64,000 bases of DNA from Cyclospora cayetanensis. Taxonomy: Eukaryota; Apicomplexa; Conoidasida; Eucoccidiorida; Eimeriidae. Below are positions 10,722 to 22,562 of the stretch, one piece after another. A program made the position numbers and the translations under genes. The number at the start of each line of letters is the position of its first letter. The first letter of the stretch is position 1. Location: the NCBI RefSeq assembly GCF_002999335.1, contig NW_020312049.1, positions 62,001 through 126,000 of the forward strand, read 5' to 3'. Below the pieces are notes generated by a model that saw only the letters and a program-made list of their open reading frames with translations, searched no databases and had not been told where the DNA came from.

Positions 10722-13700
10722 ATGGCAGAGACAGCACAGGAGCAGCAGCAGCTGCGTGAGCTGCTTCAAGCTGCCCTGGACCCTTCCAAGGCAAAGGCAG
10801 CAACCGAGCAGTTGCGTCAGCTGTTGCAGCAGCAGCAGCAGCCGGCTGTGTACCTGCTCTTAGCAGAAGAGGTTCTCAGAGGAGAGAAGGAGGAGACGAG
10901 ACAACTTGCCGCTGTCCTACTGAGACGCAAGGCCGCAAAATTTTTTAGCTCTCTGCAGCCTAACCAACAGGTACTCGGAGGATTTAGGGCGGTCGTTTAC
11001 GTGTTTTGAGGTCCTTCCTTTTACGATTTCGTACAAATTACAGCCACGCCTGGCTGGGACAGGGGGCCCCCTCTCCCTTCTTTGATTTTCTTCCTTCCAG
11101 AGTCCGTAAATTCTTGTGCTGTCTGCTTCTGCAGTCCGAGTTCACGGAGTCTCTGGTGGGGCGCCTTGGCTGCGAGCCTTCAAAGCCCGTACGCCATTCA
11201 TTAGGTCATCTGCTGGCTGCTCTGCTGCGGCTCCCGCAATTCGACGAGGCGAAAACTAAGCATGTGCTGCAGCTACTGGCTGCTCCCATTCTAGAGCAGC
11301 AGCAGCCGCAACTGCAGGTGGCAGCAGTGGAAGTCTTTGCAGCGTATGTCGAGAGCGGAGATGGCACTGAGACCTTCTTTGATGAGTTGCTCCACATCTT
11401 CCAGCAAGGTACGTGTGTTTCTGAAGTGTAAGCGTCTCTCCCTGTGATGCCGCAATACAGCGTTTGAGCTGATAACCCGTGTGTTTCTGAAGTGTAAGCG
11501 TCTCTCTCTGTGATGCCGCAATACAGCGTTTGGGCTGATAACCCGTGTGTTTTAAATAGAGACTTTTCGCGGTATGACACTGCAAGAAAAGGGGCAGATT
11601 CGTTTTCGGTGTGCTTTCAGCTCTGACCATCAGCAACAACAACCCAGCCCTAGCCGGCCCGGCACTCGAGGGTCTTAGAGGCCTTGCGGAAGACGCCGTG
11701 GAGCCTTCTCAGCAAAAGAAGGTCGGCAGCACGCTTCTATATGGGGTTTGGTGTTTAGGACAAAAGTGGGGGATCCGAAAATTAGTTGTGGGGTTCGATT
11801 CGAGGGGTGTCGAGCTGCAAAGTGTGCAGTGCGACTGCATTGGGGTGCCTCTGCTGATGTGTGGGACCTATGGCAGTTCATATGTGGGCTGGGTAGCGTG
11901 CAGCTGGCATACAGCATAGGGCTAAGAGCTTTCTGTGTGCGCGTGTTTGTCGTGCAGCTATTTGCTCTGCTTCCCGGTGTGACCGCTGTCATAGAGAAGG
12001 CCTTCCAGCCTGAAGGCGATGAGAGTGTAGCCATGGGGGCCTTGGAACTTATTGACGACTTGGTCGGTACTGGGGTTGGGGGAAAGGGTGGGGTGTGTGG
12101 GTTGTGGGATGTGGGGTATTTCGTGTCTGTGATGAAAGTTTGTGTTTCTCTGGCTTATCTTCCTGCGCGACCTCTCCCCCTGTTATCGTACAAAGAGGAT
12201 AAAGGTTCCCTCTCTTATTGTGGATTAGTAGGGGCGTGCCTACGGGCTTTTGTTTTTGCATGCTCGTACATCCGTCGTGGGCTTTTGCTGGTCAGGTCAC
12301 TTTGGCGTAATGTGTGCATTGAATCTTTTCGCAGCAAGACTCTTTGTTGGGTGCCGGTGAAAGCTGTTTGGCTGTAACCGCTTCTGCACACCCAGCAGCG
12401 CTGTTTTGTTTGTATTTGCCTTTGTTTTTGAATTTGTGTCTGTTTGTGTTTGCCGTGCGGTGCTTCGCACATGCTATCTGTGTTTTCGGGTGCATGAGCG
12501 GGGTCTTGTCATCTTTGCCCTGTTGCTGTGCGCCGTGCAGCTATGCAATGATTTGGTGCTGTCCGAGTCGGAGCTTCTCTCGGTGCTGCATTTTCTGTTG
12601 GGAATTGCCGCACGGCCTGCGCTGGACGTTGGTGTCAGGCAGCAGGCCCTCGCTCCCATACACTGGGCAGCCAAGCAGAAGCCTCGAGGTACGCAGACGA
12701 AGGGCTGGAGGAGGGAGGTTGTAGAGTGCAGTACGTTAAGGATTTGGGTGGGTAGAAGGTGTAAGCGGATACTAGAAAGAGGGCCTTTTTACTCCCCTGC
12801 TCTGGGCAGCCAAGCAAAAACCGGGGAGGGGGGAGGGCTAAGGCCCACCACAGCGCCTCCTGCACGATCTCATCATGTTTCTTTCTTGTAAAGCCCCCGT
12901 TTAGAGACATACAGTTTCGCTTGTCTGAGCAGTGCCGACAGGCATTTTAGATCGCTATAGTGCAGAGAGAGAGAGAAACTGCCGAGGTATTGAGGCAGGG
13001 TGCATTTGTCTCGAACCCAACACGCAGACTGCCGGACGAAGGGCTCCGCAGAAGGGAGTTGGAATAGAGCAGCTAGCCGTATAGGAGCTTGATGCAGCGG
13101 CGTTTTCTCGTAATATGGTGTAAATGGCCAATATGAACTACCTCCCGCTACACCGAATAGGCAAATTTTATAATTTTCTGCTCGGACGCCAGGACGTTTC
13201 TGAGATGATCTCCCCGCAATCCGTTTTTGATTTGCCTTGTGCGTCTGTTCTCAGTGCTCTGCAAAGGGGGTTTTGTGCCCAAGCTGTTAGATGTGCTGGT
13301 GGAGATGGCCGCACAGCCGGACGAACCGGGCTGTGCCGTGTTAGAGGATGAGGATGACGAAGACGAGGAGCTGAACCCCCACAGACTTGCGTGCCAGACG
13401 GTGGATGCCATAGCTGTGGCGTTGCCCAACAAACACATATGCAAGCCTCTCCTGCAGCGACTAGAGGCGTACATACACCCCACGGCTCCCCGAACGCCAG
13501 AACAAGAGGTCCTGCAGCAGCGCGCAGCTCTTACCTGTATTGGCATCATGAGCGAGGGATGTGAGGCTGCGCTGAGAGGGAAGCTGAAGGCCTTCATGCC
13601 CTTTCTCATTCCCCTGCTGCAACACAGTCACCCAGCCGTTGCTGCAGCCGCAGCACTGTGCTTCGGACAATTCGCTGGTCAGTCAGGATGTTGAGTTGTG

Positions 13701-16700
13701 TTCTGAAGTTAAGCCGCTGTCCACTGGCTAGCGCACATCAGCGGGATGGCGTTGTTTTGCTGCCTCCTGCCGCGTCTGACGATGCTGCTTTACTTCCCGT
13801 TGCGCTTACAGGGCTTTTATGCGTACTGTTGTTGCTCCTGTCGTGTCTGTGTCTGCTGCAGAGTACCTACAGCCCGAGATCATGCAATATCAATCTCAGG
13901 TGCTTCCGTTGCTACTGCAGCAGCTGGACAACCCTAACCGTTTAGTACAGCATAAGGCATGCTACGGTAAGTCTACGGTGTAAGGCTTATGAGCTTGCCC
14001 TCTGAGCCCAAGAAGTTCAGTCCTTCGCGTCTTTTACTCTGTGTCTTCTGGGTGCATTGCCTAAGCCACACTTTTACAGGCGCTTTCCGGCGGCTCCCTG
14101 TCCTTGCCTGCCAATTATTTCATGGTGTGTATGTGTGTGTGTGTGCTGTCTCTGGATTGCGCTCCTTAGCCCTAGATGTGCTGTTAGAGAGCATGGGCCC
14201 TGATGACCTCGCTCCAGTTGTCGGTCCTGTGGTGCAGAAACTTGTTGATACTCTCCAAAGAAGTAAGGAGCACTTCTGGCTGTTGCTCTTGCAGCTGCTG
14301 TGACTCGCGTGTCAGTGCAGCTGCTCCATGCCTTGACCAGATTCTTCTGCGCGAGGTGATCAAGCAGTCTCTTGGCCTGGCTGCGTATTTTCACAAGTAG
14401 CCACGGTGAAGGGATAGCGTCCAAACTCGAAACGTTGTGTTATCCATTGCGGTTATCCCTATCGAATGTGCTGATGTTATTGCAGCCCCAAGCGATAGCG
14501 TGCGAGAGGTTTGCCTAAGCGCTATTCGTTCTGCGGCTGTTGCAAGTGTAGCCGAAGAGGATGACGGCGAAGCACGACCCCAGGGGACTCCCCGCCCTTT
14601 CGACCCGTATGCTGCCGATCTGTTCCGATTGCTGGAAGATATTATACGGTCTCCGACAGTACCAAGGGGCAATTCAGGAGGAGCAGGCACGGCTGCAGCG
14701 GGATGCTCCCCAGCCACTAAGGCCCGAGCAATCGGAGTTATTGGGGGCCTGGTAAAAGGTTTATCTCCTCAGTGCTACCAGCAACAGCTCCGACAGCTGT
14801 TGCAGCTCGTGGTGCAGCAGGTCGACGGCGGGGAGGGCCAGGGAGAGGCGGCGCAAGAGTCTGCACACGAGATTAGGGACGAAGCTTTTGCCTGCTTCCG
14901 AGACGTCTCTTCTGCGCTCAAGGAAGAATTTGTACCATTCCTTGAGGTTCGCCACCGTTAGCGGCAGAAGCAGCAGCAGCAGTAGCAGCAGTATCAGTAG
15001 CAGCTCATCGAGTGCCTGCAGCGATAAGTACTTTGTTAGAACGCCTAGAACGCCAAAAAGCAACAGCAGCTCCAACAACAGCACTGGGATCCGGGGGCTA
15101 GCGAGGTGGCTTGTTTGCTGCGATTTCCGCTTTGATGCAGGACGTAATGGTGCGGGTATTGGCCTCTCTGTTCAGCAGCGAGGGTTTCACAAGCCCAGAG
15201 GAGCCTGGCGATTTTGACTTGGGGGACAGCGGAGACGAGAGCACTGGGGCAGGCAGGGAATTACAAATTAGAGACGGTATTTTCTGCATGGCATACCCGA
15301 TTAATTTCTGGACCCATAGTGCATAGCGCCTGTCCTGCTGCGGCCTCAGGCGTAGCGAACTATGTACTTGCAGGTGCTGTTGTGGCTATTAATGCTGCAA
15401 ACGGGCTTCTCAGCAGACTGCTGCTGCTACTGCTTGGCTTGCTGCTATATAGGCTATCTTGACGAGCTGGACTCGGCGGCTTTCTGCTTGCGTTCCTTGT
15501 GGGAGAACTGCGGAGGTCACTGCATGAAGTATCTCCAAAAGTAAGGTCACAGCACGGCTCGTGTCTGCAGCTGTGCCTCTTGCTGCCGGTTGCGTTGCGT
15601 ACCTGCTCTTCAAGCAGTCTTCGCGTTTGTCCTCTCTATTCTTCATACCCCCTTCGTTGCAGCTGCATCGCTTCCTCTTATGCTTGTGGTTCAGAATTAC
15701 TGACGTTTCTTTTTCTGCCGCCTCATCGTATAGTATGCGTGTCTCGATCTTACCTTGCGGTTATTGTCCTGTGCGTAAAGTGGGCCCTGCTTGCCACGCG
15801 CTTATGCTCTTTGCGACTTCTTTTGCGCTTTCTGGGTGTGCCTGCTCAGGACCTGCGAGGCGATAGAAGTCCTAAAAACACATTTCCACGACGCTGCAAG
15901 GCAGCAAGCCAGCTTCCTTATTGCTGCGGTGCTGTTGGCAGCCCACAAGACTCTGGCAAACCCACAGGAGCAGCATTCGCAGCAGCAGGCGCAAGGCACC
16001 GTCCAGTGCATGCAGCCTCACGTGCTGCAGTTGTGGAAGACCCAGCTGTACCCCCTTCTCTTTGCCATCATCAGCGAGGTATCAACTTGCAACGAAGACT
16101 ACTGGGATCAATAATCCCGCTGCTGCTGCTCGTATTGCTGAACTTATGAATGCTGCAATTACGCTGGCTGCTGTCTGTCCTATTCATACTAGCCGCTGGT
16201 GCATGTGCTGCCCCAATGATGCTGTTAGCCTTTTCTTTGCTACACGAGTGGGGGTGTCGCTGCAGGATGTGGATAAGGAGACAGTGGGTGACGCATTTTC
16301 TGCGTTGGGGACGGTTCTTGAGGGAGTGGGGCCAGCGGCAATATACAGCGCGGAGCAGCGGGAGAGTCTATTGCTGCAGTGCAGCAATTTGCTGCGTGGC
16401 AAACATATATGCCAGCTTAATCAAGATGTCGATGAAGTATGTTACGGTTCCCTTGCTGATATGGGCCTCATCCGCTGCCGCTGCTGCTGAGGTCTCTGCT
16501 GACCGTACTTACGTCACGGTATGTGCCCTCCTTTCACGGTTTCCCTCAGGATGACGACTCTCGTCAGGAGGAGGAGTATCTGTTTGAGGGTCTTGTTGCC
16601 TTCCTTGCCGCCCTTGCAGCTGCAGCTTCTCAAGCCACAGCAGCAGTTGCTGCAACAGTGGCAGACCCAGCAGCAGCATCCGTAGCGCAAGCAGCAGCAG

Positions 16701-18187
16701 CAAACTGCAACATTGACACTTTTTGCTCAGCGTACACTCAGCTGCATCCGCACATCCTCGCACTCGCTGCTCACAAGCACTCGAAGACATACGCCGCCAT
16801 TGGCCTTGGCTGCTTTGCCGAGGTCGGTTGACGGGGGTGCTGCTGTTGCTGCATCGTCATACCGTTACCCAAAAGGCCTCTGTATTTGCGTTTTCACATC
16901 GTATCTGTCCCTGTGTATAGAGGGATGTTGTTTGAGTTCTTTCTGTGCATGTACCGTTACAGCAGTCGGCCTCTCCGTTGTATCCGCAGGTGTTTAGAGA
17001 GATGCAGGGCTCAGCAGTGCAGTACGCAGAGTCCCCTGCCGTTCTAAAAGCTGTGGGCAGTGGCATCTCTCAAGAGGAAGATGAGGACTGCAGGAGAAAC
17101 GCCTGCTTCTGTCTCAGCGTTATATACGAGGTCTGTGACTGTTTGCGTTGTTCCTTGCTCCTTTTGTCACTGCTAGTGCTGCTGCCCCTTCTTACTCCCC
17201 CTTGCTGTTACAGTCCTCTCAATCCTCTGAATCCGGTTTTTTCGCTGTAGTAGTAGTAGATGATTCGTTTCAGGTATATGATGCGTGATGATGTGCGGTG
17301 CGGGGTCCTCAGGTCGCAGGCTCCTCGCCAGCAGTAAACAGCAAATCGATGGAGCTTTTACAGCTAATGCACCCAATCTTCAGGCCCCGAGACGTTAGCC
17401 GCTGCTGGTGCTGGAGATGCTGCTCCCTCTTCTGCTGTGTTTCTGCTGAAGCTGCCTGCATCCACCTTCGCGCTGGGTTACTTAGTAGAGCCTTATGCCC
17501 ATAGTTAAGGGCCTTAAGGATCGGTCTTTGTGTTGTGCGTGTGTGTGTAGGACCTGAACAAGTCGGAGCAAAGCACCGTGGACAATGCATGCTCAGCTGT
17601 TGCATCGATGCTGTTGCATGCTCCCCCATCAGGACTTCCCATGGGTGATGTAGTCCGCGTTTTCCTCTCTTCTCTACCACTTCAAGCAGACAGAGAGGAG
17701 AGCAAGACAGTCTTACAGGCTCTTCTACACCTCGCCGCGACCCAGTCGGATATCGTGTTACAAAACTCAGAGCAGTTCATGTTTGTGAGTTTTTAAGTTC
17801 GTTACCTGCAACCCAGCACCACAAGAACATAACCAGCACAGGCTAGCAAACTAGCCAGTAGACCCGCAATGTGGCCAAACATGAAACCGAAAAACCTGAC
17901 AGCTGTCAGGCCGTAGGCGCAAGGGGTTTCTGAGCAACATGGAGGCTCTGCTCGGCATGTAGGATCGAACTGCTTCTGTATTTGCGACTGTATTGTTTTT
18001 TCAGGCTTGCGCGTGCGAGGCTTCCTTTCCTGGTGCCGCCCGCCGCATAGGCTCCGAGTTGACTGCTTCAGCACAGCAGCTACTGCAAGAGATGTGTAAA
18101 AACCCGCAGTTGCCCTCAGGGACCCTGGATGCTCTCGCTACCCGCCTGCAAAGTAAACCATATGCTCTGGCCTTCTTAAGGCAGTGA
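10722..18187 (+). CDS. IPO4: Importin-4 / Kap123-type karyopherin beta, 18 exons
   Basis: A nuclear transport receptor built of HEAT repeats; the family binds Ran-GTP and carries cargo such as histones and ribosomal proteins through nuclear pores. Exons: 10722-10970, 11135-11408, 11621-11721, 11958-12062, 12541-12688, 13255-13677, 13862-13966, 14170-14262, 14486-14946, 15141-15276, 15453-15540, 15850-16078, 16266-16436, 16550-16822, 16990-17130, 17313-17393, 17551-17784 and 18005-18187. All phases agree, giving 1164 residues; human importin-4 is about 1080. Diagnostic segments are the acidic loop LEDEDDEDEEL near residue 325, the helix CQTVDAIAVALPNKHICKPL, the motif VQHKACYALDVLLESMG, and the late HEAT segment beginning DNACSAVASMLLHAPP. 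The extra length is mainly Ala/Gln-rich insertions (for example 16610-16705). The start is the first ATG, followed by an amphipathic helix with a short Gln run. It converges on TIM44. Confidence 0.9.
11412..11549 (+). repeat. 66-bp direct tandem duplication in an importin-4 intron
   Basis: Units begin at 11412 and 11478, with the start of a third at 11544, so the period is 66. The copies differ at only a couple of positions. The first copy begins just after the GT donor of intron 2, so the duplication reproduced near-donor sequence deeper in the intron. Confidence 0.85.
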
Positions 18188-20010
18188 GCTTAGACGCGGG
18201 TGTTCAGCTTTTCCACGCATCTTGATAGTTTTGGGTTGCTTGGCATTCCCGATTTGACGCTTCTCAGAGGCAGGCGCTGAATAAGTGATTTACAGTCATG
18301 GACCAACCCTCAAGTATCTGAAGCTATTGTTTGGGAGGCCCCCCACGGGGTCCCCATTAAGCAGCCAAGGGAGTGGCCCAGGAACCGAAGTGTTGTGGGG
18401 CCCCAGGGGCATATAGCATATTTGTCTTCTTCGAAGAAGGGATAGACAGTGACAGTGCACTTCGGGGCAGATGCTCGCTCATTCGTTGTTTTTACTGAGT
18501 GCATCGTGCTGCTGTTGCACTACAAGTTTTCCGAGGTAGTGTTCCTTGTGGCCCGCCGTCTGCTCTTGGACAGGCTGCAGGGCACGACGGCGTCTTTTGT
18601 CCTTTGGGCTGAGCCGCTTTTTCAGTCCCTGCAGTGATGCGTCTTTCTGGATATTGTGCTTTTATACATGGGCTCGGCCTACTGAATGCGGTAGAGACAC
18701 AAGCGAACACGAATGAAGTCCGTCTTCCAGCACCCCCCACATCGTAAAGGCCGCCAATAGGATGTCGGCATCCTCCGCTCGTAGAACAGCACTATTTGGG
18801 AAGCCCCTATTGTCATGCGCAGTCTAGGGAGGCTGGGGCACATAACAGCTGGAGGTGGCCCTAGCGCTTAGAGCAAGTTCAAGAGCAGCGACAAGTGTTT
18901 GAACAATTTGTCACCTTGCCGCATGCACGCCACCTGATGTGCGCTAAGCAGGTTCTAACGGCATTAAGTACCTCTCGTCTGTCTGTCGGGCCGGGCACCT
19001 TCATGTGCTCTTCTGCTAACTATTACCCGCCTGTGCCCTCAGTCGCATGCTGTCCTGCTGTTTCCGCGGCGCGGACAACTTCATGTGCATTTGGCCCCCC
19101 CCGCTGATAGACTCTAAAGGAAAATCCGATTGAGGTGCATCTAAAATTGCGCTTCTTATTAGTGGGTGGCGGGCCCTGTCGCAGCCAGATGGCCTGTGGG
19201 TTGTCTGCAGTCTACAGTGTTCGACGGCTTTGGGTTTTCGTTGGGAACGCCGTTTCGATGTACACGCCAACATTGGAAGCACTGGTTACATAATGTATGG
19301 AAAATGTCTACGCATACTAAATACGAATGCCACCGCACTGAATGTAGAATAGAACTACAAAACGCGATTTATACAGTTCCTGAAAACCGTAGGCTGTACC
19401 CTGTTCATGCATCATGCCGCCTGAGCACGTGGTTTACACATCCCTCGTGCCTCTGCAACACGTCATCACGGACGCTACTGCAGTACCTTCTGCGGACGCT
19501 GCCACTGCGTCAGCTTGCTAGCACTAAGTGAGCGTCCCGCAAGATTGGCTGTGAGTGTGTACTTGTGTGTGTGGCTGTGTGGCGTCTCCGTTGTGGGCGT
19601 CCAGCTCACCACACAGGCTCATTCCCTACAATGGCAATTTCTCTAATCTGCAAGAAACAAGCCACAAAAAGAGCCAGCTGGGCTTTCGAAGAGAGACCTG
19701 AAGGCAGAGGATGGATCACTGAAGCTAGGGCACACTGCGGCAACTGCAGCTGTGAGGAAGCTTAGACGATATAGAGAACGAAGTGCAGAACAGGGACAGG
19801 GAGAGAAGACACACTGAGAGCACAGCCAGGAGAAGGGAGCCCTGAAATAGCACTGAGGCTCTGTGAACCAAAAAAAATGACGAGGACTTAATGGCAAGAA
19901 ACTGCTGACAGAGCGAACCGTATAGCCCCCACACGAGACAGGAGAACGTGTGCAGAGAGAGATTTGATGAAACGAAACAACAGCAGTGGCCAGCAGCTCA
20001 AACTTCCACG
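18188..20010. other. Intergenic between convergent importin-4 and TIM44
   Basis: About 1.8 kb carrying the 3' ends of two genes. A G/C-block cluster sits at about 18340-18415 (repeated GGGGCCCC-like words). Short frames around 18450-18640 and 19166-19531 have no recognisable product. No RNA gene recognised. Confidence 0.4.
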
Positions 20011-22562
20011 TTATCGATAAATGCCATAAAGGAGAAGGAACCACTGGAGATGGTAACAGATAGCACAAGTAAGGTAGATGCCACTAGACGCACCATCCAC
20101 GGGTAGAGAAGGCCTGCAGTTTCAGGCGCTGTATGCCGGGAGATGGCTATTGAGTAAACCACCCGTCGGATATCATCTAGGGCCCCCTGCACAACTTTCC
20201 CTGTTTCTTCTGCGCGAAGGCAGTTTATCTGCTGGCACTCAAACGTATACACAAACCATGGACTCTCGCCCGAGTCCACGCCGCTACGGCGAGCCCCTGT
20301 AGCGAAATCACACACAACAGACGTGCATCAGGAGCACTTCACACCCTTTTCTCTCCAGTAAGAAACGCTAGATGCAACAACAAGCAGCACAATTCCATAG
20401 ATCGCAGCACCGCTAACCACGTACCCACGAGTTCGACCTGCCCTAAGAGCAGGATGGAGGGGTCAAGCTGCAGATGGAGCCGGTGCCGCTCATCTATTGA
20501 GGCTTTAAGGGCCGCAAAGGCCCCGTCTCCGCAGTGCTGCACACATAGCCAATAAGCACATATGAAGGAAACCATACACTTACACTGGGCCTGAACAACA
20601 GCAATATCCTGTGATGGGACGAGACGGTAGTCCAGGCACAAATAGAGCTCACAAACACACATACGCAAGAAACCTTAGACAGACGGCAGCTTCACGCGAC
20701 AGAGGGGCTGGTAAGGGCAGCACACAACGAGAAACGACGGCACGAAAAGAGAGCACGACATGATGGGCGTGCCTCCCAGCGATATTACCGGTGAAGCGCT
20801 GACGGGGGGAGGGGCCGGAAGCAGAAAGCAAATGATGACAGGGAAGGAAAATTATGAAAAACAATCAGATTTAGAGACAGGGACAAAAACATGGAGCCAG
20901 CTGAACACAAGGATGCAATTAAAAATATGTAGCGGAAGGGTGTATGGAGAGGAGAAACAGCTGGAGTGTACGTCAGCACACAATAAAGACCACGATGGCC
21001 TGAGAAAACATCTCACCAGCCTGAGCGTTTCTTCGTCTCCCATAAGGTAAGCGCTAACCATATGTTCCGCCACGACGCTCTGTACCAACTCATGCAGCTC
21101 CGATAGCCTGTAGCAACACGACAAACAGCCGGGGCGGCACTTGCATATTCAGTAGCAGTAACAATGGAAACAACTGCACTATTTTCAGGGGCAGAAAAAA
21201 CGACGACGGGAAAACGTCTGAAACGCAGGACAGCTATAAGGTGCAAGCGATCGAGAGCCGCACAGAGACGACACCACTGCACAAACAGCACGAAAAGGGG
21301 TGAAGCGGTATCCACAAATATCAGCGAGCGGTGTTCTGTACACAAAAAGAAACTCTTCTGCCGAACCTGAAGGATGGATCTATGGCCTTCATCTCCCGAA
21401 TAGAGGCCGCTATCTCCGTCTCCTTGAAAAGCTGGCCCACCAACGGATTCTCTGCAACGCACAAGCGACGCTAAAACCACTAAATTACTCCTTCGTGCTG
21501 CATAAGCACTGTAACGGTTGCGCTCCTATCGCCAGCCTGCAGGGAAAGGGGCCCCTACTGCTGCTGCTGGTGTCGCGGCTGACCGAAGAAGTTTTGGAGG
21601 AAGGGCATATCGCGTAGCCGTGATCCAAATCGATCCCAAGCCGTTTCATTGGACAGCACTAGGGCTGTCTCCTGCGGCACCTCTGAAAAGGAGTCTCGCT
21701 CCTGCTGCTGCTCCTGCTGCCCCCGCTGTTTTGAGGCGTCCTGCTGCTCCATTGCTTGCTGCTGCTGCCGCTGCTCCTCCTGCTGCTTGTAGCGCTGGAT
21801 GGCCATGCGTTGCCTCCACTGTGCCGCCTTCTGCTTCGCAACCGGCTCGTCCTGAAATACATTTACCGCTTTCGCTGCCAGCCGCTGCAACGCGGAGGCA
21901 GCAGCGGCAGCACCTTTCAATACTTTCGTGCTGTGTCTCCCCAGCGTCCTGCAGGTCTCATGCTCCATTGCCTTGCTTCTAAGGTGCTGCTGGGTTGCCG
22001 AGACTTGCTGCTGCACCCGCTGGAAGCGCTCCATCACACGCCCCGTATGCTCTTTGCTGCTGCTCGCTGCTGCTGCTGCTGCCTGTGCAGCTGCTGTGGC
22101 GGCATCCTGCAGTCGTGAGCCAACGCTTTGGGTCTGTCTCGACAGGGCAGAAGCTTTGAGGTCCTCTACCGCCTTTCTGAGTTCTGGATTTTTCTGCAAA
22201 TCGTCCTGCACTTGAGATAGGACCATGCGGATAAAACTGCTACTGCTGGTGCCAGTGTGGTGAGTGTTGCTGCTTCGTGCGCGATGGCGGCCCTGGTGCT
22301 CCTGCTCGTGTTGTTGCTGCTGCTGTTGTTGCTGTTGCTGCTGCTGTTGTTGCTGAGCTCGGGAACCTCGACCTTCCGCACTGTTGCTGCTGCTGCTGCA
22401 GAAACCGCGTATAAAAACAGAGGTACGTGCACAAAAAGGCAAGAGACCCTGTGGCTTCATCTGCTGTTTCAACCCCAGGGGACGGGAAGCAACCCAAGGG
22501 TCTTGGATGCACAACACCCGTGCAGCCGCCCGACGCGTTGTTAGTGGAAAGGTCGCACTCAT
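20011..22562 (-). CDS. TIM44: TIM44, scaffold of the mitochondrial presequence import motor
   Basis: Peripheral matrix-side protein of the inner membrane that docks Hsp70 to the TIM23 channel. Exons, in transcription order, are 22562-21584, 21451-21367, 21107-21017, 20536-20425, 20296-20094 and 20043-20011. Phases agree and give 500 residues. The N-terminus is rich in Arg, Ser and hydrophobic residues and reaches FIRGFCSSSS, a plausible matrix presequence. A Gln run follows, near residues 70-85. The Tim44 N-terminal helix is seen in VLSQVQDDLQKNPELRKAVE. The junction SNETAWDRFGSRL ... NPLVGQLFKETEIAASIREM and DPSF matches the family. The C-terminal Tim44 domain includes HMVSAYLMGDEETLRL, LDPSILLLGQVELVG and SPWFVYTFECQQINC. 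The last exon is only 11 codons including the stop. The start is the first ATG; the frame is open slightly upstream. Confidence 0.9.

Noticed and set aside
11256..11642. Minus-strand frame containing a repeated Cys/Lys-Arg peptide
   Set aside because: The peptide repeat only reflects the 66-bp tandem duplication in an importin-4 intron.
11790..11815. tRNA-like B-box word GGTTCGATTCG
   Set aside because: It lies in an importin-4 intron with no cloverleaf around it.
12990..13080. tRNA-like B-box word on the minus strand (GGTTCGAGAC)
   Set aside because: The flanking bases do not form a T-arm stem and no acceptor or anticodon arm could be drawn.
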